From an uncultured Elioraea sp. (GTDB lineage Bacteria > Pseudomonadota > Alphaproteobacteria > Acetobacterales > Acetobacteraceae): a stretch of 9,845 bases of DNA. The DNA lies in the NCBI GenBank assembly GCA_937995555.1, contig CALKJX010000355.1:1-9845 (forward strand). The letters are read 5' to 3'. The notes under the pieces are model-generated. The model was not told where the DNA came from. It saw nothing but the letters and a program-made list of their open reading frames with translations, and did no database searches. Both the position numbers and the translations under genes were made by a program. Below, one piece after another: positions 1-7,291 of the stretch; within the stretch, counting starts at the first letter, position 1, and each line of letters opens with the position of its first letter.

Positions 1-977
1 TTCGGCGCGACCGCGTTCACCGGCCCGTCCGGCTTGCCCGAGATCATCGCCAGCACGATGAAGCTGTTCCAGCCGTAGATCTTCTCGGCCGGCGTCAGCC
101 CGGGCTCCCCCCAGCCCTCGTCGATGGTCGCCGCCTCGCCCGCGCCGCCGAGCGGGCAGCCTTCGAGCGCCCGCTTCACGTCCGGCGGCAGCCCGCCCTT
201 GGGCAGCCAGTCGCGCACCAGGATCCTGCCGTTGCGGTCCATGATCGCGCCGAGGGCGTGGGCGAGGATGATCGCCGGATCGCGCGTCAGCCCGCCCCAG
301 TGGCCGGAATGCACGCCGCCCGGCCGCAGGTTGACGACGAGGTCGAAATGGAACGTGCCGCGCGTGCCGCATTTGATGGTCGGCACCTCGGGGTCCACGC
401 GCGGGCCGTCCGAGCCGATCAGCACATCGGCGGCCAGCAGGTCCTTGTTGGCGGCGACGAACTCCCGCAGGCCGCCGGAGCCGCGCTCCTCGGCCGTCTC
501 GATCACCAGCTTGAGGTTGAAGCCGAGCCTGCCGCGTTCGGCGAGCACCGCTTCGAGCGCCGCGAGGTTCAGCGCGTGCTGGCCCTTGTTGTCCACCACG
601 CCGCGGCCATACCATCGGCCGTCCCGTTCGGTGATGGTCCAGGGCGAGAGTCCGGGCGACCACTGATCCTCGAGCCCGCGCACCGTGTCGCCGTGGCCGT
701 AGGTGATCACGGTCGGCAGGCCGTCGCCCTCGTGGCGCGTGGCGGTAAGGATCGGGCCGAGCGCCGGGCGCGGGTTCCGGTGCACCGTGACCGCGAAGCC
801 GAGCCGCTCCAGCCAGGCGCGCAGCGCGCCGTCGAGATAGCGGTCGAGGTCGGGCCGGTGTGCCTCCTCCTGGCTGGTCGAGGGAATCGCCACCAGCTCC
901 TGGAGCGTTGCGCGGAACGTGCCGCTGTCGAACAGTTGGGTGGCGCGCGCGATCGCCGCCTCGCGTGTGCCGGCCAT
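1..977 (-). CDS. M20 family metallopeptidase / amidohydrolase, C-terminus cut by window edge
   Basis: The reverse strand encodes 325 residues before the left edge; M20 enzymes are usually 400-490 residues, so the C-terminal part of the catalytic domain lies outside. The di-zinc site is visible: GHGDT (His95, Asp97), GRGVVDNKG (bridging Asp129), ETAEERGS (general base Glu163 and ligand Glu164), and GSDGP (Asp190). The lid/dimerisation domain begins near residue 205 with a GVHSGHWGG motif (221-229). There is no signal peptide, so it is probably cytosolic. The ATG at 977-975 has an AAGGGAG ribosome site 5 nt upstream. The family hydrolyses peptide or N-acyl amino acid amide bonds; the exact substrate cannot be read here. 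It is divergent from the AtuA/DgcN/DgcA operon, so N-acetylglutamate deacylation or release of an amino acid from a dipeptide are the natural hypotheses. Rightward open frames inside it are shadows. Confidence 0.93.
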   Translation of the reverse strand, partial: MAGTREAAIARATQLFDSGTFRATLQELVAIPSTSQEEAHRPDLDRYLDGALRAWLERLGFAVTVHRNPRPALGPILTATRHEGDGLPTVITYGHGDTVRGLEDQWSPGLSPWTITERDGRWYGRGVVDNKGQHALNLAALEAVLAERGRLGFNLKLVIETAEERGSGGLREFVAANKDLLAADVLIGSDGPRVDPEVPTIKCGTRGTFHFDLVVNLRPGGVHSGHWGGLTRDPAIILAHALGAIMDRNGRILVRDWLPKGGLPPDVKRALEGCPLGGAGEAATIDEGWGEPGLTPAEKIYGWNSFIVLAMISGKPDGPVNAVAP

Positions 978-1045
978 GGTCTCTCCCTTCGCGATGGAGG
1001 CGCAGGCTGGCAGGCCGGGCCGTGCGCGTCTAGCCTTCGGCGCTG
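978..1045. promoter_or_regulatory. divergent intergenic region between M20 gene and AtuA-like operon
   Basis: These 68 bp separate two divergent genes, so promoters for both directions are expected here or inside the flanking 5' ends. The M20 side carries the purine-rich ribosome site at 983-989. The rest is GC-rich; I see a short CAGGC-TGG-CAGGC direct repeat but no convincing -35/-10 pair. The promoter role is inferred from gene orientation only. Confidence 0.4.
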
Positions 1046-2389
1046 ATGGCTCCTTCCCTCCTGATCGGCAACGGCGCGGGGTTCTCGGGTGACCGGCTGG
1101 ATGTCGCCGAGCCGGTGGTGCGCACACTGATCGCGCGCGGTGGGCCGGCGGCGATGACATTCGAGACGCTGGCCGAGCGCACGCTGGCTCTGGGCGTGCT
1201 GGCGCGCGAGACCAGCCCCGAAGCCGGCTACGAGCCGGCGCTGCTGCCGCTGCTGCGGCCGGTGCTCGGGCTCTGCCTCGCTGCCGGCATCCCGATCATC
1301 GGCAATTTCGGCGCGGCCAATCCGCGCGGCGCGGCCGCGGCGATCGCGCGGCTCGCGGGGGATCTCGGCCTCGCGACGCCGCGCATCGCCGTGATCGAAG
1401 GCGACGACGTGCACGAAGTGCTGGACGATCTGCGCATCGCCTGGGAAGGCGGCGCGCGGCCGGCGCGACCGATCATCGCCGCCAATGCCTATCTCGGCGC
1501 CTTCCCGATCGCCCAGGCACTGCGCGCGGGCGCCCAGATCGTCGTCACCGGCCGGATCGCCGATCCCGCCCTCGCGCTCGGGCCGCTGATCGCGCATTTC
1601 GGCTGGCGCGAGCACGACCTCGACGCGCTCGCCGTCGGCACGCTCGCCGGGCATCTGCTCGAGTGCGGCGCGCAGGTGACGGGCGGGTACTTCGGTGATC
1701 CGGGCGTGAAGGACGTCCCCGCGCCGGAGGCGATCGGCTTTCCCATCGTCGAGGTCACGGCCGACGGGACGATCACCGTCACCAAGGCGGATACGCCGGG
1801 TGGGCTGGTGGATCGCCGCACCGTCACCGAGCAGATCCTCTACGAGGTGCACGACCCGGCCGCCTATCTGACGCCCGATGTCACGCTCGACATCACCGGC
1901 GTGACGGTGGCGGAGACGGCGCGCGATACGGTGGTGCTGCGCGGTGCGCGCGGACGCGCGCGCCCGCCAACGCTGAAGGTCACCGTGAGCACCGAGGGCG
2001 GGTATCTGGGCGAGGGCGAGATCAGCTATGCCGGGCCGAACGCCCTCGCGCGTGCGCGGCTCGCGGCGTCCACGCTGCGCGCGCGCGTCGCCACGCTGCC
2101 GATACGGCTCCGGATCGATCTCCTCGGGCTCCAGGCCGTGTTCGACAGCGACGATGGCACGCGCGGGGCGCCGGCACCGCCCGACGGCGAGGTGCGGGTA
2201 CGCCTTGCTGCCCTCGCCGAGAACCGCAGCGCGGCCGAAGCCGCCGCGCGCGAGGTGCTGAGCCTCTACTGCTGCGGCCCGGCCGGCGGCGGCGGCGTGC
2301 GCACCTCCGTGACGCGCCGCGTTGCCACCACCTCGGCGCTGATCCCCCGCGACCTCGTCCATCCAAGCGTCGCGATGGTGTCGCCGTGA
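1046..2389 (+). CDS. AtuA-like (DUF1446 family) protein, large part
   Basis: The 447-residue product matches the DUF1446/AtuA family, named after a gene of the Pseudomonas acyclic terpene utilisation cluster whose biochemical role is unsettled. Family-like segments are the glycine-rich N-terminus GNGAGFSGDR (8-17), IGNFGAANPRGAAA (85-98), VTGRIADPALALGP (167-180) and LECGAQVTGGYFGDPG (205-220). There is no signal or membrane segment, so it is cytosolic. Many homologues are single proteins of about 580-600 residues; here the C-terminal domain is a separate downstream gene overlapping by 4 bp (GTGA). An in-frame TAG at 1031-1033 fixes the start at ATG 1046, the first standard start after it; no clear ribosome site precedes it. 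The neighbours are DgcN and DgcA rather than geranyl-CoA carboxylase genes, so a terpene role should not be assumed. The family call is firm, the function unknown. Confidence 0.88.
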   Translation: MAPSLLIGNGAGFSGDRLDVAEPVVRTLIARGGPAAMTFETLAERTLALGVLARETSPEAGYEPALLPLLRPVLGLCLAAGIPIIGNFGAANPRGAAAAIARLAGDLGLATPRIAVIEGDDVHEVLDDLRIAWEGGARPARPIIAANAYLGAFPIAQALRAGAQIVVTGRIADPALALGPLIAHFGWREHDLDALAVGTLAGHLLECGAQVTGGYFGDPGVKDVPAPEAIGFPIVEVTADGTITVTKADTPGGLVDRRTVTEQILYEVHDPAAYLTPDVTLDITGVTVAETARDTVVLRGARGRARPPTLKVTVSTEGGYLGEGEISYAGPNALARARLAASTLRARVATLPIRLRIDLLGLQAVFDSDDGTRGAPAPPDGEVRVRLAALAENRSAAEAAAREVLSLYCCGPAGGGGVRTSVTRRVATTSALIPRDLVHPSVAMVSP

Positions 2390-2757
2390 TCACCGTGCCG
2401 CTCCACGCGATCGCTCATGCGCGCACCGGCGACAAGGGGAACCGGCTGAACGTCGCGGTGATCGCACATCATGCGGATGTCTGGGACGCCCTGGCCCTGC
2501 AGGTGACCGAGGAGCGCGTGGCCACGCTGTTCGCACATCGCCGCCCCTCGGCGGTGCGGCGGTATCTCCTGCCGAACCTGCACGCGCTCAACCTGGTGAT
2601 CGACGACGTGCTGGAAGGCGGGGTGAACGCCGCGCTCAACCTGGACGGCCATGGCAAGACGCTCTCCTTCCTCGTGCTCACCCTGCCGGTCACCGTCGCC
2701 GAGGATGCGCTCGCCACCGTGCGCGCCACCCTCGACGCGCGCGCGCATCGCCAGTAG
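2386..2757 (+). CDS. AtuA-related small protein (ferredoxin-fold-like C-terminal domain of AtuA)
   Basis: This 123-residue protein corresponds to the C-terminal domain that follows DUF1446 in longer AtuA-type proteins. Recognisable stretches are ARTGDKGNRLNVAV (10-23), the RRYLLPNLHALNLVIDDVL region (about 59-77) and GVNAALNLDGHGKT (79-92). The GTG start overlaps the stop of the preceding gene (GTGA, 2386-2389), which implies translational coupling and a 1:1 complex of large and small subunits; that complex is inference. No transmembrane or signal segment is seen. It is followed after 30 bp by dgcN on the same strand. Its molecular function is unknown, but its constant pairing with DUF1446 proteins makes the assignment strong. 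Confidence 0.86.
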   Translation: MITVPLHAIAHARTGDKGNRLNVAVIAHHADVWDALALQVTEERVATLFAHRRPSAVRRYLLPNLHALNLVIDDVLEGGVNAALNLDGHGKTLSFLVLTLPVTVAEDALATVRATLDARAHRQ

Positions 2758-2775
2758 CGTCCGCCGTCCCGTCCC

Positions 2776-2780
2776 GGAGG
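2776..2780 (+). promoter_or_regulatory. ribosome binding site fixing the TTG start of dgcN
   Basis: GGAGG stands 7 nt before TTG 2788, an ideal spacing. No ATG or GTG is equally well placed, and the protein from this TTG begins at the expected family N-terminus (LQIRTPYLIFLG). Confidence 0.75.
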
Positions 2781-2787
2781 CCCTGTC

Positions 2788-3795
2788 TTGCTTCAGATCC
2801 GCACGCCCTATCTGATCTTCCTCGGCGAGGCGCATGACCAGCTCGCCGGCAAGACCGGCGTCGGCGTGGCCCAATGGCGCCCCGATGCCTGCGTCGGCCA
2901 GTTGCGCCTGCCCGGCTGCAAGGCCGATGCCGGTCTGCCCGACCTGACGCTGGAGGAGGCGGCGGAGCGCGGTGCGAAGACGCTGCTGATCGGCACCACC
3001 ACACGCGGCGGCCGGATCAACGCCGAGTGGCAGAAGCTGATGATCCGCGCCATCGAGCTCGGCATGGACATCGCCTCGGGCCTGCACGACCGGATCGCCG
3101 ACCAGCCCGCGGTGGCCGAGGCCGCAAAGCTGCACGGCCGTCAGATCCACGACGTACGCCACCCGAAGGACACCTTTCCGGTCGGCACGGGGGTGAAGCG
3201 CCCGGGCAAGCGCGTGCTCACCATCGGCACCGACTGCTCGATCGGCAAGATGTTCACCGCGCTCGCGCTCGCGCGCGACATGCAGGCGGCCGGGATGAAG
3301 GCGACGTTTCGCGCCACCGGCCAGACCGGGATCCTGATCGCCGGATCAGGGATTCCGCTCGACGCCGTGGTGGCGGATTTCATTTCCGGTGCGGTGGAGA
3401 TGCTCTGCCCCGCCAACGACCCCGATCACTGGGATATCGTCGAAGGCCAGGCGACCGTGCTGCATCCCTCCTACGCCGGGGTGACGGTCGGGCTCACGAT
3501 GGGCGCGCAGCCCGACGCGATGGTGATGGTGCATGACCCGACGCGGCGCACCATGCGCGGGCTCGGCGACCGTCCGGTGCCCGGCATCGCCGAGACGATC
3601 GTCGCGCACGAGGCAGCGGCGCGCATCACCAACCCGGCGGCCAAGGTGATCGGCATCAGTCTGAACACACAGCACATGAGCGAGGCGGCGGCGCTGCGCG
3701 AGATCGCCGAGACCGAGCGGCGCTTCGGGATGCCGACGATCGACCCGTCGCGCACAGGCTGCGCGAAGATCGTCGATGTGCTCAAGGCGATGTGA
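2788..3795 (+). CDS. dgcN: DUF1611 family protein, D-glutamate N-acetyltransferase DgcN-like
   Basis: The 335-residue product carries the two-part DUF1611 layout: an N-terminal Rossmann-like domain (about 1-130) and a C-terminal P-loop-like domain with GTDCSIGKM (147-155), then RATGQTGILIAG (175-186) and MVHDPTRRTMRG (247-258). Members next to an enolase-superfamily epimerase have been characterised as DgcN, which N-acetylates D-glutamate so that DgcA can epimerise the product to N-acetyl-L-glutamate. Here dgcA follows with a 4-bp GTGA overlap, exactly that pairing. The length is normal for the family. The start is TTG, supported by GGAGG 7 nt upstream. It is cytosolic, as there is no signal peptide. 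The family is certain; the D-glutamate substrate is transferred from the pair's known role and could differ in this lineage. Confidence 0.87.
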   Translation: MLQIRTPYLIFLGEAHDQLAGKTGVGVAQWRPDACVGQLRLPGCKADAGLPDLTLEEAAERGAKTLLIGTTTRGGRINAEWQKLMIRAIELGMDIASGLHDRIADQPAVAEAAKLHGRQIHDVRHPKDTFPVGTGVKRPGKRVLTIGTDCSIGKMFTALALARDMQAAGMKATFRATGQTGILIAGSGIPLDAVVADFISGAVEMLCPANDPDHWDIVEGQATVLHPSYAGVTVGLTMGAQPDAMVMVHDPTRRTMRGLGDRPVPGIAETIVAHEAAARITNPAAKVIGISLNTQHMSEAAALREIAETERRFGMPTIDPSRTGCAKIVDVLKAM

Positions 3796-4784
3796 CGATG
3801 GTGGCGAAGCTCTCCGTACGCGAGGAGGTCTTCCGCCTCAAGGGCTCGTTCCGCATCAGCCGCGGTGCACGCACCGAGGCGCGCCTGGTCGTGTGCGAGA
3901 TCGAGCAGGACGGCATCATCGGCCAGGGGGAGTGCACGCCCTATGCGCGCTACGGCGAGACGGTCGAGGATGTGGCGGCCGCGATCGCCGCCATGGGGCC
4001 GTCGATCGCCGGCGGGCTGCGACGCGAGGGCTTGCAGCGCGCGATGAAGGCCGGGGCCGCGCGCAACGCCATCGACTGCGCGCTGTGGGATCTGGAGGCG
4101 AAGCAGGCGGGCAAGCGGGTGTGGGAACTCGCCGGGCTCGATGCGCCGAAGCCGCTGATCACGGCCTATACCCTCTCCGTCGACACGCCAGAGGCGATGG
4201 GCGAGGCCGCGAAGGCGGCTGCCGATCGGCCACTCCTGAAGCTGAAGCTCACCGGCGACGGCGCCGATCCCGAGCGCGTCGCCGCGGTGCGCGCGAACGC
4301 GCCCGAGGCGCGCATCATCGTCGATGCCAACGAGGCGCTGACGCTTGAGGAGGTCGAGCGGATCGCGCCGATCCTGGCGGAGCTGCGCGTCGAGATGCTG
4401 GAGCAGCCGCTGCACGCGGACAAGGACGAGGCGTTGCGGGGGAAATCGTTTCCGCTGCCGCTCGGCGCCGACGAGTCTTGTCACGAGACGGCAACGCTCG
4501 ATCGGCTGGTCGGCCTCTACCAGGTGGTGAACATCAAGCTCGACAAGACCGGCGGATTGACCGAGGCGCTTCGTCTGAAGGCGGCGGCGCAACGGATGGG
4601 GTTCCGCGTCATGGTCGGCTGCATGCTGGCCACCAGCCTGTCGATGGCGCCGGCGCATCTCGTGGCGCAGGGCGTGGACTTCGTAGACATCGACGGGCCG
4701 CTGCTGCTGGCCGCCGACCGCGACCCTGGGCTTCGCTACGAGGGCAGCCTCGTCCATCCTCCCGAGGCGGCGCTCTGGGGATAG
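3792..4784 (+). CDS. dgcA: enolase-superfamily epimerase, N-acetyl-D-glutamate racemase DgcA / dipeptide epimerase
   Basis: The 330-residue protein belongs to the muconate-lactonising/dipeptide-epimerase branch of the enolase superfamily. All catalytic positions are present: the KxK pair Lys150/Lys152 (LLKLKL), Mg ligands Asp178 (VDAN), Glu204 (LEQP) and Asp227 (GADES), and the opposite-face lysine Lys249 (NIKLDKTGG). The C-terminal DIDGP (299-303) supplies the DxD motif typical of dipeptide epimerases. The N-terminal capping domain spans about 1-125. Alone it would be called an L-Ala-D/L-Glu epimerase, but the overlapping upstream dgcN favours N-acetyl-D-Glu to N-acetyl-L-Glu. GTG 3792 gives a GTGA overlap; ATG 3798 in the same frame is an equally plausible start, served by AAGG at 3784-3787. 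The gene ends 4 bp before the convergent DM13 pseudogene. Confidence 0.9.
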   Translation: MTMVAKLSVREEVFRLKGSFRISRGARTEARLVVCEIEQDGIIGQGECTPYARYGETVEDVAAAIAAMGPSIAGGLRREGLQRAMKAGAARNAIDCALWDLEAKQAGKRVWELAGLDAPKPLITAYTLSVDTPEAMGEAAKAAADRPLLKLKLTGDGADPERVAAVRANAPEARIIVDANEALTLEEVERIAPILAELRVEMLEQPLHADKDEALRGKSFPLPLGADESCHETATLDRLVGLYQVVNIKLDKTGGLTEALRLKAAAQRMGFRVMVGCMLATSLSMAPAHLVAQGVDFVDIDGPLLLAADRDPGLRYEGSLVHPPEAALWG

Positions 4785-4788
4785 CCCG

Positions 4789-5286
4789 TCATCGCATGGC
4801 GACCACACGCTTGAGGTCGGCGGGCGAGATCAGCACCGAGAACTGCCGGCACCAGACCACCACGCTCGCGTAGCGCGCGCGCTCGACGCCATCCGGAATC
4901 GCGTGGCGCTGGCTGCCCTGGAACGCGCGCTACCGGCCAGGATCGACAAAGTCGGCGGCGCGCACATCGGCCGAGCGGCGCTCCTCGGGATGCGCCACCA
5001 GATAGACGTGGAAGTCAGGACCGGGCCCGACATCGAAGTCGGACTCGAGGAACACCGATCGTTCGGTGACGGTCACGCGGCCGCTGCCGTGATGCAGCCG
5101 ATCGGCGGGGTCGGCGTGGATGAACGTGCCGGTGGCGATGGTGCGCTCGCGCTCGGCCTCCGCGAGCGTCTCCATCGCCGGCGACGGCGGGAACAGGAAG
5201 GGGAAGGCGAAGAGGCCGATGGCGACCCCGGCACCGGCGCCGAGCACACCGCCGGCCAGGAAGGCGACAATCGTGAAACGGCGCAT
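4789..5286 (-). pseudogene. DM13-domain membrane-anchored protein interrupted by an in-frame TAG
   Basis: The ATG at 5286-5284 has GGAGGA 6 nt upstream. The product starts with one hydrophobic segment (residues 4-33), an N-terminal anchor that would place the rest outside the cytoplasmic membrane. A DM13 domain follows: GTFIHADPADRLHHGSGRV (53-71), VFLESDFDVGPGPDFHVYL (78-96) and ADFVDPGR (111-118). At codon 119 (4932-4930) a TAG occurs, yet the same frame continues for 46 further codons with the domain's expected end, including AIPDGVERARYASVVVWCRQ with the usual Cys, and stops with TGA at 4791-4789. In homologues this position is typically leucine (pattern VDxGxLxG), so TTG to TAG is the simplest change. 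DM13 is a proposed electron-transfer domain with an essential Cys; the truncated product would lack it. A sequencing error or a true nonsense mutation cannot be told apart here. Confidence 0.85.
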
Positions 5287-5392
5287 CGCAGCTCCTCCGC
5301 ATGGGCTCGCCCGGAGTTCGCCGCCTTGCCGGCGCGGGTTACGCGCGCAGACGTGCGTTGACCGCCGCGGGGCCGGCAGCGATGCGGACGCG
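5287..5392. promoter_or_regulatory. divergent intergenic region between DM13 gene and alpha/beta hydrolase
   Basis: This 106-bp divergent gap holds the DM13 ribosome site (5293-5298). A TTGACC at 5358-5363 resembles a -35 box, but nothing like a -10 box lies 16-18 bp downstream. Otherwise it is GC-rich with no clear structure. The promoter role is inferred from orientation. Confidence 0.3.
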
Positions 5393-6271
5393 ATGCCGTC
5401 GCGCCGTACGCTACTCCGCGCCTCTGCCCTCACGCTGCTCGCCTTGCCGGGATGCGGCGTCAGCCTCGCCGATGGCGGGCTCGCCGCGGTGAACGCGCTC
5501 TCGGCCGCACCGCCCGAGCCGCTGGTGGCCGACGCGGCCTTCGGACGCCATCCGCGCCAGCGCCTCGACGTGTTCGCCCCACCTGGCGCCGTCGCCGCAC
5601 CCGCCGTCGTGTTCTGGTACGGCGGCGGCTGGTCGTCCGGCTCGCGCGCATCGTACCGGTTCGTGGCCGGCACCTTGACGCGGCGCGGGCTCGTCACCGT
5701 GCTGCCCGACTATCGGCTGTTCCCCGAGGCCGCATGGCCCGCCTATCCGCAGGATGGGGCGGCGGCGGTGGCGTGGGTGCGCGCGAACGCGGCGCGGATC
5801 GGCGTCGATCCCGAACGCATCGCGCTCGCGGGCCACTCGGCCGGCGGCCACATCGCGCTGACGCTCGCGCTCGATCCGCGCTGGCTGGGCGCGCATGGGA
5901 TCGTGCCGCGCGACCTCGCCGGGGTCGTCTCGATCGCGGGGGTGACGGGCGTCGAGCCACTCCGAAGCGCGCCTTACGACGCGATCTTCGCCGCCGCCGA
6001 CCCGCCGGATGCGCATCGGCCGGTGGCGCTGGCCGCGCGCCACGCCAGGGGCGCGCCGCCCATCACGCTGGTCGCGGCCGAAGGCGACACGCTGGTGACG
6101 GCGCGCAACACGCAGCGCCTTGCCGAAGCGATCCGCGCCGGCGGCGGAGAGGCCGCAGTGCTGCTGCGCGCCGATGCCGGTCACATGACCCTGCTGGTGG
6201 CGCTGACCACGTCGCTCGCAGCGGACGCGGCGGTTGTCGAGGCGATCGCGCGCGCCGCGAAAGCTGTCTGA
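5393..6271 (+). CDS. secreted alpha/beta hydrolase (BD-FAE/esterase-lipase type), probable Tat-exported lipoprotein
   Basis: The 292-residue protein has the full alpha/beta-hydrolase triad: nucleophile Ser149 in GHSAGGH (147-153), acid Asp232 (AEGDTLV) and His264 (DAGHMTLL). The oxyanion-hole segment reads WYGGGW (75-80), with Tyr where classical HGGGW esterases have His; a YGG version is common in the subfamily with the downstream GSRASYRFV stretch. The leader SRRTLLR (3-9) resembles a twin-arginine motif, and LPGC (18-21) resembles a lipobox with Pro at an imperfect position, so export and perhaps lipidation at Cys21 are likely. The frame is open much further upstream, but those residues read like antisense DM13 sequence, and ATG 5393 starts exactly at the leader. 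No strong ribosome site is seen. The substrate is unknown; an ester or a kynurenine-formamide-like amide are both possible. Confidence 0.88.
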   Translation: MPSRRTLLRASALTLLALPGCGVSLADGGLAAVNALSAAPPEPLVADAAFGRHPRQRLDVFAPPGAVAAPAVVFWYGGGWSSGSRASYRFVAGTLTRRGLVTVLPDYRLFPEAAWPAYPQDGAAAVAWVRANAARIGVDPERIALAGHSAGGHIALTLALDPRWLGAHGIVPRDLAGVVSIAGVTGVEPLRSAPYDAIFAAADPPDAHRPVALAARHARGAPPITLVAAEGDTLVTARNTQRLAEAIRAGGGEAAVLLRADAGHMTLLVALTTSLAADAAVVEAIARAAKAV

Positions 6272-6316
6272 CGCGGCGTTGGGATCAAATCGTCGCGCGA
6301 CCTCCGCGCATCGAGG

Positions 6317-7291
6317 CTACTCCAGGGTGATGTTCGCCTCGCGGATCAGGCTCGTCCATTTGCGCCGCTCGGCAGCGAAGAACACGGCGAATTCGTCCGG
6401 TGTCATCGGCCGCGGCTCGGCGGCGAAGGAGAGGATGCGCTGGCGGATCGCGGGCTCGCGCAGCACCGCGCCGATCGCGGCCGAGAGCCGCTCGACGATC
6501 GGCCGCGGCGTGCCGGAGCGGACGAACACGCCCTGCCAGTCCAGCGCCTCGAAGCCCGGCAGGGTGTCGGCGATCGGCGGCACGTCGGGCAGAGCAGCGA
6601 GCCGGCCCGCACCGGTATGGCCGACCGCGCGCACCCGCCCGGCCAGCACGTGCCCGGTCTGGCCCGAGGCGGCACCGAACACGAACGGCACATTGCCGGC
6701 GATCACGTCGGCGATCGCCGGGCCGCCGCCACGATAGGGAATGTGGTTCACCGTGATGCCGGCCGCGCGCGCGAACAGCACCATCGAGAGATGCTGGTTG
6801 GAGCCGTTGCCCGAGGATGCCCAGTCCACCCCGCCGGGCTTGGCCTTCGCCATCGCGATCACGTCGGCGACCGTGCGCACCGGCACGTCGGGGTGCACGA
6901 GCAGCAGGTTGGGGAAGGTGACGACCAGCGTGACGGGCGCGAAGTCGCGGTCGAAGTCGAAGGGGAGCGAGCGGAACAGGGCCGGGTTCACGCCGATCGC
7001 GGCGGCATCGTGCAGCACGGTGTAGCCGTCGGCCGGCGCCTGGGCGACTGCGGCCTCACCGATCGTGCCGGTGGCGCCGCCGCGGTTGTCGATCACGATC
7101 GGCTGGCCCAGCCGTTCGGCGACGCGCGGGTAGATGATGCGCGCCATGGTGTCGGACCCGCCGCCGGGCGGATAGGGCACGACCAGCCGGATCGGCCGCG
7201 AGGGCCAGGTCTCGGCCCGTGCGGCGGGAGCGAGCGCGAGCGTCGGCGCGGCGCCCAGCAGCGCTCGGCGGGGGATGGGGGTGCGGGTCAT
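6317..7291 (-). CDS. Bug/TctC family tripartite tricarboxylate transporter substrate-binding protein
   Basis: The 324-residue product is a typical Bug receptor: a periplasmic binding protein for small carboxylates in tripartite tricarboxylate transport. The leader ends in APAARA with cleavage expected after residue 26 (AxA); RRALLG (8-13) hints at twin-arginine export. Mature motifs are WPSRPIRLVVPYPPGGGSD (29-47), VIDNRGGATGTIG, a DGYTVL stretch and HIPYRGGGPAIADVIAG. The length is normal. The ATG at 7291-7289 has GGAGGA 5 nt upstream. No TctA or TctB membrane subunit is in the window, as is common since Bug genes are often orphans beside catabolic genes. It lies downstream of, and codirectional with, the GntR gene, separated by 97 bp that include an AT-rich island, so it may have its own regulated promoter. 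The ligand is probably the substrate of the dehydrogenase encoded across the GntR gene, by inference. Confidence 0.93.
   Translation of the reverse strand: MTRTPIPRRALLGAAPTLALAPAARAETWPSRPIRLVVPYPPGGGSDTMARIIYPRVAERLGQPIVIDNRGGATGTIGEAAVAQAPADGYTVLHDAAAIGVNPALFRSLPFDFDRDFAPVTLVVTFPNLLLVHPDVPVRTVADVIAMAKAKPGGVDWASSGNGSNQHLSMVLFARAAGITVNHIPYRGGGPAIADVIAGNVPFVFGAASGQTGHVLAGRVRAVGHTGAGRLAALPDVPPIADTLPGFEALDWQGVFVRSGTPRPIVERLSAAIGAVLREPAIRQRILSFAAEPRPMTPDEFAVFFAAERRKWTSLIREANITLE

Noticed and set aside
258..1046. 262-codon forward open frame over the M20 gene
   Set aside because: The reverse strand encodes a full M20 active site through the same bases; the forward product has no recognisable motifs.
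1941..1964. Alternating CG-rich run as a Z-DNA or recombination signal
   Set aside because: It lies inside the AtuA-like coding sequence and is explained by Arg/Ala/Gly codons in a high-GC genome.
707..2362. 551-codon open frame on the reverse strand, and others like it opposite the AtuA, DgcA and dehydrogenase genes
   Set aside because: High GC suppresses stop codons on the opposite strand. The translations are Arg-, Ala- and Gly-rich without family motifs, and the forward frames hold clear protein families.
5358..5386. TTGACC as the -35 box of a hydrolase promoter
   Set aside because: The bases 17 bp downstream (GATGCG) do not resemble a -10 box.
5120..5392. N-terminal extension of the alpha/beta hydrolase by 91 codons
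   Set aside because: It runs antisense through the DM13 gene and would bury the signal peptide; ATG 5393 starts the leader directly.
6253..6278. 7-bp inverted repeat CGCCGCG/CGCGGCG around the hydrolase stop codon, as a terminator
   Set aside because: It has a 12-nt loop and no following T run, and such short GC repeats arise often by chance at this composition.
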